Shown piece after piece: positions 1 through 6,354 of a DNA stretch of 8,153 nt; position 1 is the first letter of the stretch, and every line of letters begins with the position of its first letter. Origin of the DNA: an uncultured Anaerococcus sp. (GTDB lineage Bacteria > Bacillota > Clostridia > Tissierellales > Peptoniphilaceae); the NCBI RefSeq assembly GCF_947253225.1, contig NZ_CAMXYR010000057.1:1-8153 (forward strand), written 5' to 3'. Made by a program: the position numbers and the translations under genes. Under the pieces are notes generated by a model. The model had not been told where the DNA came from and ran no database searches. It saw only the letters and a program-made list of their open reading frames with translations.

Positions 1-398
1 AAAATAAAATGGCTTATAAATTTCAGATATATGGATTAAATAATTTGGCAGATTCTGATAAGAATATAGAAAATATCTTTAAGAAAGAATTTGTAAATCT
101 TCTTTATTTTACATCTTCTATTAGCGGGGTTTTAGAGATGATGGTAAAGGGAGTTTCAAAGTTCGAGACTCTGCTTTATTTGACAGATTTAACAGGACTT
201 GCTAGAGAAAATATAGCTGCAATTGGAGATGGCATGAATGATTTGGAAATGCTTAAAGGAGCACGACTTTCCTTTGCTATGGGAAATGGTCATGATAGGA
301 TTAAGGATATAGCTGATTTTACAGTTGCAGACAATGATAAAGGTGGAGTTATTGAAGCTTGTGAAAAAATCAAGGAGCATAACAGATGTTTAATATAG
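1..398 (+). CDS. Cof-type HAD-superfamily phosphatase, C-terminal part (5' end outside window)
   Basis: This is the 3' part of a cytosolic haloacid dehalogenase-type hydrolase of the Cof/YidA group, enzymes that usually dephosphorylate sugar phosphates or cofactors such as FMN and PLP. The reading frame is open to the left window edge. The first in-frame ATG (position 9) has no ribosome binding site, so it is an internal methionine. Counting from that Met, residues 47-51 (KGVSK) carry the motif III lysine and residues 73-82 (GDGMNDLEML) are motif IV, which binds Mg2+. The following AMGNG and a threonine-valine segment near the end are typical Cof C-terminal features. The N-terminal DxD nucleophile motif and the cap domain are not visible and should lie upstream. 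About 130 residues are seen of a family usually near 260-280. The last 13 bases overlap the start of trmL, so the two are probably translationally coupled. Substrate cannot be assigned. Confidence 0.85.
   Translation, partial: NKMAYKFQIYGLNNLADSDKNIENIFKKEFVNLLYFTSSISGVLEMMVKGVSKFETLLYLTDLTGLARENIAAIGDGMNDLEMLKGARLSFAMGNGHDRIKDIADFTVADNDKGGVIEACEKIKEHNRCLI
372..388 (+). promoter_or_regulatory. Ribosome binding site and start of trmL, inside the HAD gene
   Basis: AAGGAG at 372-377 lies 8 bases before the ATG at 386. Both lie within the end of the upstream coding sequence, whose TAG stop is at 396-398. This supports the overlapping start and suggests translational coupling. Confidence 0.75.
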
Positions 399-844
399 TA
401 TTACTTGCTCCGGAACATCCAGGAAACGTGGGCAATGTTGGAAGAACCTGTGTGTTAACCGAGTCTAGGCTACATTTGGTAAGACCTTTTAAGTTTGATT
501 TTTCTGATAGATTTTTAAAAAGAGCGGGTATAGATTATTGGGAACATGTTGATTTAGTTATCCATGATTCAGTGGATGAATTTATGGATTATGTTTTAGA
601 CAAGAGATATTTTTTGGTTGAAACTGGTACAGATAAAAAATATACGGAAGTTGATTTTAAAGATGGAGATTTTTTAATTTTCGGTAGAGAAAAAGAAGGA
701 ATCGAGGCAAAACTTCTAAATAAATACAAGGAAAAAATCATTACAATCCCGATGACCCAAAAAATTACTAGGTCATTGAATCTTGCAAATTCGGTAAGTA
801 TTGTCTTATACGAAGCTCTTAGGCAAGATGGATTTAATTTTTAA
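386..844 (+). CDS. trmL: tRNA (cytidine(34)-2'-O)-methyltransferase, SPOUT family
   Basis: This is a SPOUT-class (trefoil-knot) RNA 2'-O-ribose methyltransferase of the TrmL/CspR type. In E. coli TrmL uses S-adenosylmethionine to methylate the wobble nucleotide 34 of certain leucine tRNAs, aiding decoding. The 152-residue length matches the compact single-domain family of about 150-160 residues. Visible motifs are the N-terminal PEHPGNVGNVGR (residues 9-20, motif 1 with the conserved Asn and Arg), RAGIDYW (46-52, matching RAGLDY in E. coli), LIFGREKEGI (97-106, motif 2) and IPMTQKITRSLNLANSVS (121-138, motif 3 of the knot). Motif 2 has FGREKEG where many homologues have FGPEtxG, a modest variation. 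The gene overlaps the HAD gene by 13 bases and is followed 12 bases later by trxB, so the three are probably cotranscribed. The family call is firm; the exact tRNA targets are inferred. Confidence 0.9.
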   Translation: MFNIVLLAPEHPGNVGNVGRTCVLTESRLHLVRPFKFDFSDRFLKRAGIDYWEHVDLVIHDSVDEFMDYVLDKRYFLVETGTDKKYTEVDFKDGDFLIFGREKEGIEAKLLNKYKEKIITIPMTQKITRSLNLANSVSIVLYEALRQDGFNF

Positions 845-845
845 T

Positions 846-859
846 AAGGAGAAAATATG
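846..859 (+). promoter_or_regulatory. Ribosome binding site of trxB
   Basis: AAGGAG at 846-851, directly after the trmL TAA stop, is 5 bases before the ATG at 857. The sequence around it closely resembles the pgk-tpiA and tpiA-eno junctions further downstream. Confidence 0.8.
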
Positions 860-1783
860 TACGATATAATTATTATAGGTGGAGGTCCTGCTGGATTAAC
901 TGCAGGCCTTTATGCAGGTAGGAGCAAACTAAAGACACTTATCATAGAAAAATCAGTTGCTGGTGGTCAGATTTCTGGGACGGCCTTTGTAGAAAATTAT
1001 CCGGGTTCAATTCCAGAGGCAACTGGAATGGGACTTTCTGAAAGAATGCTTGAGCAAGCGGAAGAATTTTGTGAGATTAGGTACGAGGATGTTAAGGAAG
1101 TAGAGCTTGAAGGAAAAATTAAAAAAGTAGTAACTGATGGTGGAAACTACGAGGCTAAGGTTATCATAATTTCATCTGGAGCTACTCATAGAAAGCTTGA
1201 TGTTCCAGGAGAAAAAGAATTTGCCAATAGGGGTGTTTCCTATTGTGCAACTTGTGATGGCCCTTTCTATACTGGTCTTGATATTTTTGTAGTAGGTGGA
1301 GGAGATTCTGCCCTAGAAGAAGCTAGCTACCTTACAAGATTTGGTAAATCTGTTACGATAATCCACAGAAGAGATGAATTTAGAGCAAGTGGTGTAGTAG
1401 TTGATAATATCAAAAACAATAAGAAGATAAAACTTGAACTTAATTCCGTTGTAAAGGAAATTAAGGGAGATAGAGAAAGTCAAGTACTTATCGTTGAAAA
1501 TGTAAAGACTGGAGAAATAAAAGAATTAAAATCTGATGATAATTCACCAATTGGGGTATTTATATTCATAGGATATATTCCACAAACAGAGATATTTGAG
1601 GGCAAACTAGATATGGCAAAGGGCTATATCCTAACCGATGAAGATATGAAAACAAATATTGAGGGAGTATTCGCAATTGGAGATACTCGAGAAAAGAAGG
1701 TTAGGCAAATGGTTACAGCAGCAGGTGATGGATGTATCGCAGCTGTTCTTGCTAACAGGTATCTCGAAGGTGAAAATTGGTAA
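857..1783 (+). CDS. trxB: Thioredoxin-disulfide reductase (low-molecular-weight type)
   Basis: This cytosolic FAD flavoenzyme transfers electrons from NAD(P)H to oxidised thioredoxin for disulfide reduction and redox defence. The 308 residues fit the bacterial 35-kDa class. An N-terminal FAD dinucleotide fold carries GGGPAG (residues 8-13), the redox-active disulfide is CATC (130-133) followed by DGPF, and the inserted nucleotide-binding domain has GGGDSALEEA (147-156) and HRRDEFRA (170-177). The HRRxxxR signature is the usual determinant for the NADPH 2'-phosphate, so NADPH is the likely donor rather than NADH or ferredoxin. The C-terminal FAD segment has GDTREKKVRQ (275-284) and a following AAGDG. 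No thioredoxin gene lies in the window. It appears to be the last gene of the HAD-trmL-trxB group, yet no terminator separates it from gap, so read-through into the glycolytic cluster is possible. Confidence 0.96.
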   Translation: MYDIIIIGGGPAGLTAGLYAGRSKLKTLIIEKSVAGGQISGTAFVENYPGSIPEATGMGLSERMLEQAEEFCEIRYEDVKEVELEGKIKKVVTDGGNYEAKVIIISSGATHRKLDVPGEKEFANRGVSYCATCDGPFYTGLDIFVVGGGDSALEEASYLTRFGKSVTIIHRRDEFRASGVVVDNIKNNKKIKLELNSVVKEIKGDRESQVLIVENVKTGEIKELKSDDNSPIGVFIFIGYIPQTEIFEGKLDMAKGYILTDEDMKTNIEGVFAIGDTREKKVRQMVTAAGDGCIAAVLANRYLEGENW

Positions 1784-1790
1784 GATAATG

Positions 1791-1819
1791 TTGACAAATT
1801 TCTAACAAATAAGTAAAGT
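1791..1819 (+). promoter_or_regulatory. Predicted sigma-A-type promoter of gap
   Basis: A perfect -35 hexamer TTGACA (1791-1796) is followed by a 17-base spacer and a -10-like TAAAGT (1814-1819, 4 of 6 to TATAAT). Transcription would start near 1826, leaving a leader of about 28 bases. It lies 7 bases beyond the trxB stop, in the only sizeable gap before gap. The -35 and spacing are convincing; the -10 is imperfect, as is common in a regulated promoter. Confidence 0.7.
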
Positions 1820-1833
1820 AGTATTTGTAGAAA
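1799..1833 (+). repeat. Imperfect inverted repeat centred on the gap -10 box (candidate operator)
   Basis: The left arm TTTCTAACAAATA (1799-1811) and right arm TATTTGTAGAAA (1822-1833) are reverse complements apart from one extra A in the left arm. The 10-base centre (1812-1821) contains the putative -10 TAAAGT. The dyad spans from inside the promoter spacer to just past the expected start site, a typical place for a repressor. An RNA hairpin role is unlikely because most of the left arm would not be transcribed. The symmetry is seen directly; the operator role is inferred. Confidence 0.5.
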
Positions 1834-1842
1834 GAAAAAATT

Positions 1843-1856
1843 AGGAGGAAATAATG
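1843..1856 (+). promoter_or_regulatory. Strong ribosome binding site of gap
   Basis: AGGAGG (1843-1848) is 5 bases before the ATG at 1854. It is the fullest Shine-Dalgarno match in the glycolytic cluster, fitting a highly expressed enzyme. Confidence 0.85.
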
Positions 1857-2861
1857 GCAACAAAAGTAGCAATTAATGGATTTGGTAGAATCGGACGTCT
1901 TACATTAAGAAGAATCGCCGAAGTTGAAGAAAATATTGAAGTAGTAGCAATTAACGATCTTATTGATAAAAAAGGTCTACTATATGCTTTCAAATATGAT
2001 ACAGCTCAAGGAAGATTCAATGGAGATGCTGAACTAACAGAAGACGGATTCAAAATTAACGGAAAAGAAATAAAAGTTTTCGCTGAAAGAAACCCAGAAG
2101 ATCTTCCATGGGGAGAGCTTGGAGTTGATATCGTACTTGAATGTACAGGCTTCTTTACAGAAAAAGAAAAAGCAGAAGCTCATATCAAGGCTGGAGCTAA
2201 AAAAGTTCTAATTTCAGCACCTGGTAAAGGTGATATGAAAACTATCGTATTTGGTGTTAACCACGACATTCTTGATGGATCAGAAACAGTTGTTTCAGGC
2301 GCAAGCTGTACAACAAACTGCTTATCACCAATGGTTAACGTATTATTAAAAGAATTTGGATTTGTTTCAGGTCAAATGTCTACAATCCACGCTTACACAG
2401 CTACTCAAGCTATCCAAGATACACCAGCTTCTAAGAAAGACTTAAGAGGTGGTAGAGCTGCAGCACAAAATACAATACCAGCATCAACTGGAGCTGCTAA
2501 GGCTGTAGGTAAAGTACTTCCAGAAGTTGAAGGAAAAATTGATGGTTCAGCTCTAAGAGTACCAACAATTACAGGATCTATCACAGAACTTTATTCAGTT
2601 CTTGAAAAGAAAGTTACTGTAGATGAAGTAAACGCAGCTATGAAAAAATACTCAAATGATGCATTTGCTTATACAGAAGATGACATTGTATCAAGCGATA
2701 TAGTTGGTTATCCAGCTGGTTCAGTATTTGACTCTCAACTAACAAAAATTGTTGAAGGTGCAAATGGAACACAACTTGTTAAAACAGTTGCTTGGTATGA
2801 CAACGAAATGGGATATGTATCTAACTTAGTTAGAACACTTGACTATCTAGCAAATCTTTAA
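1854..2861 (+). CDS. gap: Glyceraldehyde-3-phosphate dehydrogenase, NAD-dependent, type I
   Basis: This cytosolic homotetrameric glycolytic enzyme oxidises and phosphorylates glyceraldehyde-3-phosphate to 1,3-bisphosphoglycerate, reducing NAD+ to NADH. The 335 residues are the normal length. The N-terminal Rossmann motif is NGFGRIGR (residues 8-15), followed by AIND (32-35), whose Asp favours NAD. The active site is SCTTNC (151-156) with nucleophile Cys152, and His179 in STIHAYTATQ is the general base. The segment GGRAAAQNTIPASTGAAKAVGK is nearer the E. coli GapA/eukaryotic-like subgroup than the RRARAA-type of Bacillus GapA, by memory comparison only. It has its own predicted promoter and is followed 9 bases later by an intrinsic terminator, so it may be made largely as a monocistronic mRNA with partial read-through to pgk. 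No cggR-like repressor gene precedes it. Confidence 0.98.
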   Translation: MATKVAINGFGRIGRLTLRRIAEVEENIEVVAINDLIDKKGLLYAFKYDTAQGRFNGDAELTEDGFKINGKEIKVFAERNPEDLPWGELGVDIVLECTGFFTEKEKAEAHIKAGAKKVLISAPGKGDMKTIVFGVNHDILDGSETVVSGASCTTNCLSPMVNVLLKEFGFVSGQMSTIHAYTATQAIQDTPASKKDLRGGRAAAQNTIPASTGAAKAVGKVLPEVEGKIDGSALRVPTITGSITELYSVLEKKVTVDEVNAAMKKYSNDAFAYTEDDIVSSDIVGYPAGSVFDSQLTKIVEGANGTQLVKTVAWYDNEMGYVSNLVRTLDYLANL

Positions 2862-2870
2862 GAGTTAATT

Positions 2871-2899
2871 AAGGCGGGGGATAGCTTCCGCCTTTTTTT
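2871..2899 (+). terminator. Intrinsic terminator between gap and pgk
   Basis: AAGGCGGGGG (2871-2880) pairs with CTTCCGCCTT (2885-2894) to form a 10-bp stem with two G-U pairs and an AUAG loop; the outer seven pairs are perfect and GC-rich. Seven T residues follow at 2893-2899. It begins 9 bases after the gap stop. Only 21 bases separate the T tract from the pgk ATG, too few for a promoter, so it probably attenuates rather than ends the transcript. Confidence 0.88.
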
Positions 2900-2910
2900 A
2901 ACGGAAATAC

Positions 2911-2923
2911 GAGGAGACTTATG
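2911..2923 (+). promoter_or_regulatory. Ribosome binding site of pgk
   Basis: GAGGAG (2911-2916) lies 4 bases before the ATG at 2921, directly after the intercistronic terminator. It fixes the start at this ATG. Confidence 0.8.
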
Positions 2924-4117
2924 AATAAAAAAACTGTAAAAGACCTAGACGTAAAGGGCAAAAAAGTACTTGTAAGAGTTGACTTTAACGTACCTCTTTC
3001 AAAAGAAAACAACGAAGAAATTGCTGATGATACAAGAATTAGAGCAGCTCTTCCTACTATTGACTACCTATTAGAAAATGGTGCTAAAGTTATTCTTATG
3101 AGCCACCTAGGTAGGCCAAAAGGAGAAGCAAAACCTGAATTTTCTCTAAAACCTGTAGCTATTTGGCTTGAAAACCATTATGGTGCAAAATTCCACTTCT
3201 TTCCATCACCAGAAGTTGTTGATGATAAAGTAAAGGAAGAAGTTTCTTCATTGTGTGAAGGTGAGCTTTGCCTGATTGAAAATACAAGATATGTTGCTGG
3301 TGAAACTAAAAATGTTCCAGACTTTGCTAAAAAGCTTGCATCTCTTGCAGAACTTTATGTAAATGACGCCTTTGGTACAAGCCATAGAGCCCATGCATCA
3401 AATGTTGGTGTTGCAAGTATTCTTCCATCAGCAGTAGGTTTTCTAATTGAAAAAGAAATCTCTGTAATGGGCAAGGCTCTTGAAGCACCTGAACATCCAT
3501 TTGTTTCAATTTTAGGTGGAGCCAAGGTTTCTGACAAGATTGGTGTTATTGAAAACTTGATTACTAAAGTTGACACAATCCTAATCGGTGGTGGAATGGC
3601 CTATACCTTCCTTAAAGCTCAAGGAAAAGAAATAGGAAAATCTTTACTAGAAGAAGATAAGATGGACCTTTCTCTTGAATTAATTAAAAAAGCAGAAGCT
3701 AATAATGTAGAAATCCTACTTCCAGTAGATGTTGTTATTGCTGATGAAATTAAAGCTGGAGCAGCAACTGAAATAGTTGATATAGATTCAATCCCAGCTG
3801 ATAAGGAAGCCCTAGATATTGGACCAAAAACAGCAGAAATTTTTGCTAAAAAAATAAAAGAAGCTAAAACTGTTGTATGGAATGGACCAATGGGTGTCTT
3901 TGAAATAAAAGAATTTGCTGATGGAACAAATAAAGTTGCAAAAGCCCTTTCTGAATCAGATGCTGTAACTATAGTAGGTGGTGGAGATTCTGCCCTAGCA
4001 ATAGAACTTGCAGGTCTTAAAGATAAAATAACTCACGTATCAACAGGTGGGGGAGCAAGCTTAGAATTTCTTGAAGGAAAAGACCTACCTGGAATTACTT
4101 CAATAGAAGATAAGTAA
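2921..4117 (+). CDS. pgk: Phosphoglycerate kinase
   Basis: This cytosolic monomeric kinase transfers the acyl phosphate of 1,3-bisphosphoglycerate to ADP, giving 3-phosphoglycerate and ATP, the first substrate-level phosphorylation of glycolysis. The 398 residues match the usual 390-400. The N-terminal substrate domain shows RVDFNVPL (residues 19-26), DDTRIRAALPTI (36-47) and SHLGRPKG (61-68), then the ENTRY and NDAFGTSHRAHAS segments that line the basic patch. The C-terminal nucleotide domain shows WNGPMGVFE, VGGGDSAL and STGGGASLEFLEGK. It lies between the gap terminator and tpiA, with only 9 bases to tpiA. Expression probably depends on read-through from the gap promoter unless a promoter is hidden inside gap. 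Confidence 0.98.
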   Translation: MNKKTVKDLDVKGKKVLVRVDFNVPLSKENNEEIADDTRIRAALPTIDYLLENGAKVILMSHLGRPKGEAKPEFSLKPVAIWLENHYGAKFHFFPSPEVVDDKVKEEVSSLCEGELCLIENTRYVAGETKNVPDFAKKLASLAELYVNDAFGTSHRAHASNVGVASILPSAVGFLIEKEISVMGKALEAPEHPFVSILGGAKVSDKIGVIENLITKVDTILIGGGMAYTFLKAQGKEIGKSLLEEDKMDLSLELIKKAEANNVEILLPVDVVIADEIKAGAATEIVDIDSIPADKEALDIGPKTAEIFAKKIKEAKTVVWNGPMGVFEIKEFADGTNKVAKALSESDAVTIVGGGDSALAIELAGLKDKITHVSTGGGASLEFLEGKDLPGITSIEDK

Positions 4118-4129
4118 GGAGAAATAATG
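4116..4129 (+). promoter_or_regulatory. Ribosome binding site of tpiA, overlapping the pgk stop
   Basis: AAGGAG (4116-4121) shares its first two bases with the pgk TAA stop (4115-4117) and is 5 bases before the tpiA ATG at 4127. The arrangement suggests coupled translation of the two genes. Confidence 0.8.
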
Positions 4130-4879
4130 CGTAAACCAGTAATAGTTGGAAACTGGAAGATGAACATGACAGTTTCAGAAGCAGAAAAACTACTTGATGA
4201 AATTAAAGCTTTAGATCTTGATTCTAATGTTGAGGCAGGTGTTTGCACTCCAGCTATCGACTTATTAGTAGCTAAAGAAAAATTAGCTAATACAAAAGTT
4301 GGCTTTGGAGCACAAAATATGTACTTTGAAGAAAGTGGAGCATTCACAGGAGAAATTTCTCCATTAATGCTAACAGATGTCGGAGCAAAATATGTAATTT
4401 TAGGCCACTCTGAAAGACGTGAATACTTCAAAGAATGTGACTGTCTAATCAATAAAAAGGTAAAAGCAGCCCTAGCTCATGATTTAGTACCTATACTTTG
4501 TTGTGGAGAAACTCTTGAAGAAAGAGAATCCAATGAACATGAAGCGAAAGTAAAAGGACAAATTGAAAAAGACCTCAAAGATGTTTCAGAAGAAGATATT
4601 GAAAAAGTAATCATAGCCTATGAACCAATCTGGGCTATTGGTACAGGAAAAACAGCATCAAGTGAAGATGCAGATGCTATGTGTGGCTATATTAGAAACT
4701 TAATAGCTGAAAAATATGGCAAAGATGCTTCTGAAAAAATAAGAATCCAATATGGTGGTTCTGTAAAACCAAACAATGTAGTAGAATTAATGGGCAAAGA
4801 TAATATTGACGGTGCCCTAGTTGGTGGAGCAAGCTTAAAGGCAGAAGATTTTGCTCTTTTAGTTAATTTTAATAAATAA
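4127..4879 (+). CDS. tpiA: Triose-phosphate isomerase
   Basis: This cytosolic dimeric TIM-barrel enzyme interconverts dihydroxyacetone phosphate and glyceraldehyde-3-phosphate, feeding Gap. The 250 residues are the normal length. The catalytic set is complete: GNWKMN (residues 8-13) with Lys11, LGHSERR (92-98) with electrophile His94, and AYEPIWAIGTGK (164-175) with base Glu166 and the mobile phosphate-gripping loop 6. The later phosphate-binding segments YGGSVKPNN and GALVGGASL are also present. The start is supported by the AAGGAG overlapping the pgk stop. The gene is separated from eno by 10 bases with an almost identical ribosome-binding junction, so pgk, tpiA and eno form one transcription unit. 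Confidence 0.98.
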   Translation: MRKPVIVGNWKMNMTVSEAEKLLDEIKALDLDSNVEAGVCTPAIDLLVAKEKLANTKVGFGAQNMYFEESGAFTGEISPLMLTDVGAKYVILGHSERREYFKECDCLINKKVKAALAHDLVPILCCGETLEERESNEHEAKVKGQIEKDLKDVSEEDIEKVIIAYEPIWAIGTGKTASSEDADAMCGYIRNLIAEKYGKDASEKIRIQYGGSVKPNNVVELMGKDNIDGALVGGASLKAEDFALLVNFNK

Positions 4880-4892
4880 GGAGAAATAAATG
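4878..4892 (+). promoter_or_regulatory. Ribosome binding site of eno, overlapping the tpiA stop
   Basis: AAGGAG (4878-4883) begins within the tpiA TAA stop (4877-4879) and is 6 bases before the eno ATG at 4890. It differs from the pgk-tpiA junction by one inserted A. Confidence 0.8.
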
Positions 4893-6185
4893 AGTTTAAT
4901 AACAGATGTATATGCAAGACAAATTCTTGATTCAAGAGGAAACCCAACAGTAGAAGTGGAAGTTTACACAGAAGATGGCGGTTTTGGTAGAGCAAGCGTA
5001 CCATCAGGTGCATCAACAGGTGAATGGGAAGCTGTAGAACTTAGAGATGGCGATAAAAACTATTATCTAGGAAAATCTGTTCTTAGGGCAGTTGAAAATG
5101 TAAATGAAATTATTGCTGAGGAACTTGAATACACTTATGATGTTACAGATCAAATCGGTGTAGATATGGCTATGATTGAACTTGATGGAACAGAAAACAA
5201 GGGCAAACTTGGTGCTAACGCAATCCTAGGTGTATCCCTTGCAGTTGCAAAAGCAGCAGCTAACGAACTTGGAATGTCTCTATACAACTACATCGGTGGA
5301 GTTAATGCAAAACTTCTACCAACACCAATGATGAACATCCTTAATGGTGGTGAGCATGCAGACAACTCTGTAGATATACAAGAATTCATGATTTTCCCAC
5401 TCGGAGCTGAAAGTTTCGCTCATGCCCTACAAATTGGTGCAGAAGTATTCCACAGCTTAAAATCAGTTCTTTCATCAAAAGGCTACAACACAGCTGTAGG
5501 TGATGAAGGTGGATTTGCTCCAAATCTTAAATCAAACGAAGAAGCCCTAGAAATTATTTGTGAAGCTATTAAGGCTGCAGGATACGAACCAGGTAAAGAT
5601 GTTTATATAGCTATGGACTGTGCATCAAGCGAATTCTACAATAAAGAAGATGGTAAATACCACCTTGATGGAGAAGGAACAGTTAAAACAGAAGATGAAA
5701 TGATTGACTGGTTAGAAGAATTAGTTGGCAAATACCCAATTATCTCTATTGAAGATGGACTTGATGAAAACGACTGGGAAGGTTGGGCAAAACTTACAGA
5801 AAGACTTGGCAAAAAAGTTCAACTTGTAGGTGATGACTTATTCGTAACAAATACAAAGAAACTTGAAAAAGGAATTAAAGAAGGCGTTGCTAACTCAATC
5901 CTAATCAAGGTTAACCAAATAGGATCTCTTACAGAGACTCTAAATGCTATTGAAATGGCTAAAGAAGCAGGATATACTGCTGTAGTTTCTCACAGATCAG
6001 GAGAAACAGAAGACGTTACAATTTCTGATCTTGTAGTTGCAGTAAATGCTGGACAAATTAAAACAGGTGCTCCTTCAAGAACAGATAGAGTTGCTAAATA
6101 CAACCAATTATTAAGAATTGAAGATGAACTTGGAGATGATGCAAGATTCAAAGGAATCAATGCCTTCTACAACATCAAAAGATAA
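4890..6185 (+). CDS. eno: Enolase (phosphopyruvate hydratase)
   Basis: This cytosolic Mg2+-dependent enzyme dehydrates 2-phosphoglycerate to phosphoenolpyruvate; in many bacteria it also has surface or RNA-degradosome roles, which cannot be judged here. The 431 residues are full length. Visible features are DSRGNPT (residues 14-20), the substrate loop PSGASTG (38-44), NGGEHADN with the loop His, GDEGGFAPN with catalytic Glu206, the metal-binding IEDGLDE and GDDLFVTN segments, the family signature ILIKVNQIGSLTET with catalytic Lys340, and SHRSGETED with His368. NGGEHADN has Glu where many enolases have Ser, and ETEDVTISDL has Val where Thr is usual; both look like tolerated variation. It is the last gene of the cluster and is followed by a strong terminator. 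In many Firmicutes a phosphoglycerate mutase gene sits just before eno; here tpiA abuts it directly. Confidence 0.98.
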   Translation: MSLITDVYARQILDSRGNPTVEVEVYTEDGGFGRASVPSGASTGEWEAVELRDGDKNYYLGKSVLRAVENVNEIIAEELEYTYDVTDQIGVDMAMIELDGTENKGKLGANAILGVSLAVAKAAANELGMSLYNYIGGVNAKLLPTPMMNILNGGEHADNSVDIQEFMIFPLGAESFAHALQIGAEVFHSLKSVLSSKGYNTAVGDEGGFAPNLKSNEEALEIICEAIKAAGYEPGKDVYIAMDCASSEFYNKEDGKYHLDGEGTVKTEDEMIDWLEELVGKYPIISIEDGLDENDWEGWAKLTERLGKKVQLVGDDLFVTNTKKLEKGIKEGVANSILIKVNQIGSLTETLNAIEMAKEAGYTAVVSHRSGETEDVTISDLVVAVNAGQIKTGAPSRTDRVAKYNQLLRIEDELGDDARFKGINAFYNIKR

Positions 6186-6195
6186 TATATACTAT

Positions 6196-6232
6196 AAGGA
6201 CGGTCTTAGTTTTAACTAGGGCTGTCTTTTTT
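6196..6232 (+). terminator. Intrinsic terminator after eno
   Basis: Fifteen bases at 6196-6210 pair with 6215-6229 through a 4-base loop (TTTA), using eleven Watson-Crick and four G-U pairs, with no bulge. A run of six T at 6227-6232 completes it. It lies 10 bases after the eno stop and closes the glycolytic cluster before fhs. The many G-U pairs mean the reverse strand would fold less well, so it acts on the plus strand. Confidence 0.85.
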
Positions 6233-6261
6233 GCAATAAATAATTTCTTAATATAAGGAAC

Positions 6262-6289
6262 TTAAAATTTATAAATTAAATGGTATATT
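6262..6289 (+). promoter_or_regulatory. Predicted promoter of fhs, extended -10 type
   Basis: TTAAAA (6262-6267, 4 of 6 to the -35 consensus) is followed by a 16-base spacer and TATATT (6284-6289). TG at 6281-6282, one base before the hexamer, makes an extended -10. Start would be near 6296, giving a leader of about 74 bases. The region is so AT-rich that alternatives exist, for example TATAAG at 6335-6340 without a good -35. I see no tetrahydrofolate riboswitch-like sequence here. Confidence 0.5.
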
Positions 6290-6298
6290 CAAAATGAT

Positions 6299-6312
6299 AG
6301 ATAATTTTATCT
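6299..6312 (+). repeat. Short palindrome just downstream of the fhs promoter
   Basis: AGATAA (6299-6304) and TTATCT (6307-6312) are perfect inverted repeats separated by TT. They lie a few bases past the predicted start site, where a repressor could bind. Six-base AT-rich arms can arise by chance, so operator function is only a possibility. Confidence 0.3.
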
Positions 6313-6354
6313 TATGTGTTTTGTATATGTTAACTATAAGATTTATTGAAACTG

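Noticed and set aside
9..11. ATG at 9 as a true start of the HAD gene.
   Set aside because: The frame is open to the window edge, there is no ribosome binding site, and the product would lack the catalytic N-terminal motif; the gene is simply cut by the window.
3974..3998. 25 bases in pgk that match 1292-1316 in trxB with a single difference, possible repeat or recombination tract.
   Set aside because: Both encode VGGGDSAL, a glycine-rich nucleotide-binding motif in each family; shared residues plus shared codon preference explain the similarity.
4033..4452. Long open frame on the minus strand across the pgk-tpiA boundary, and similar minus-strand frames elsewhere.
   Set aside because: They lie opposite highly conserved glycolytic genes, show no family motifs or ribosome binding sites, and are the usual shadows of plus-strand coding sequence.
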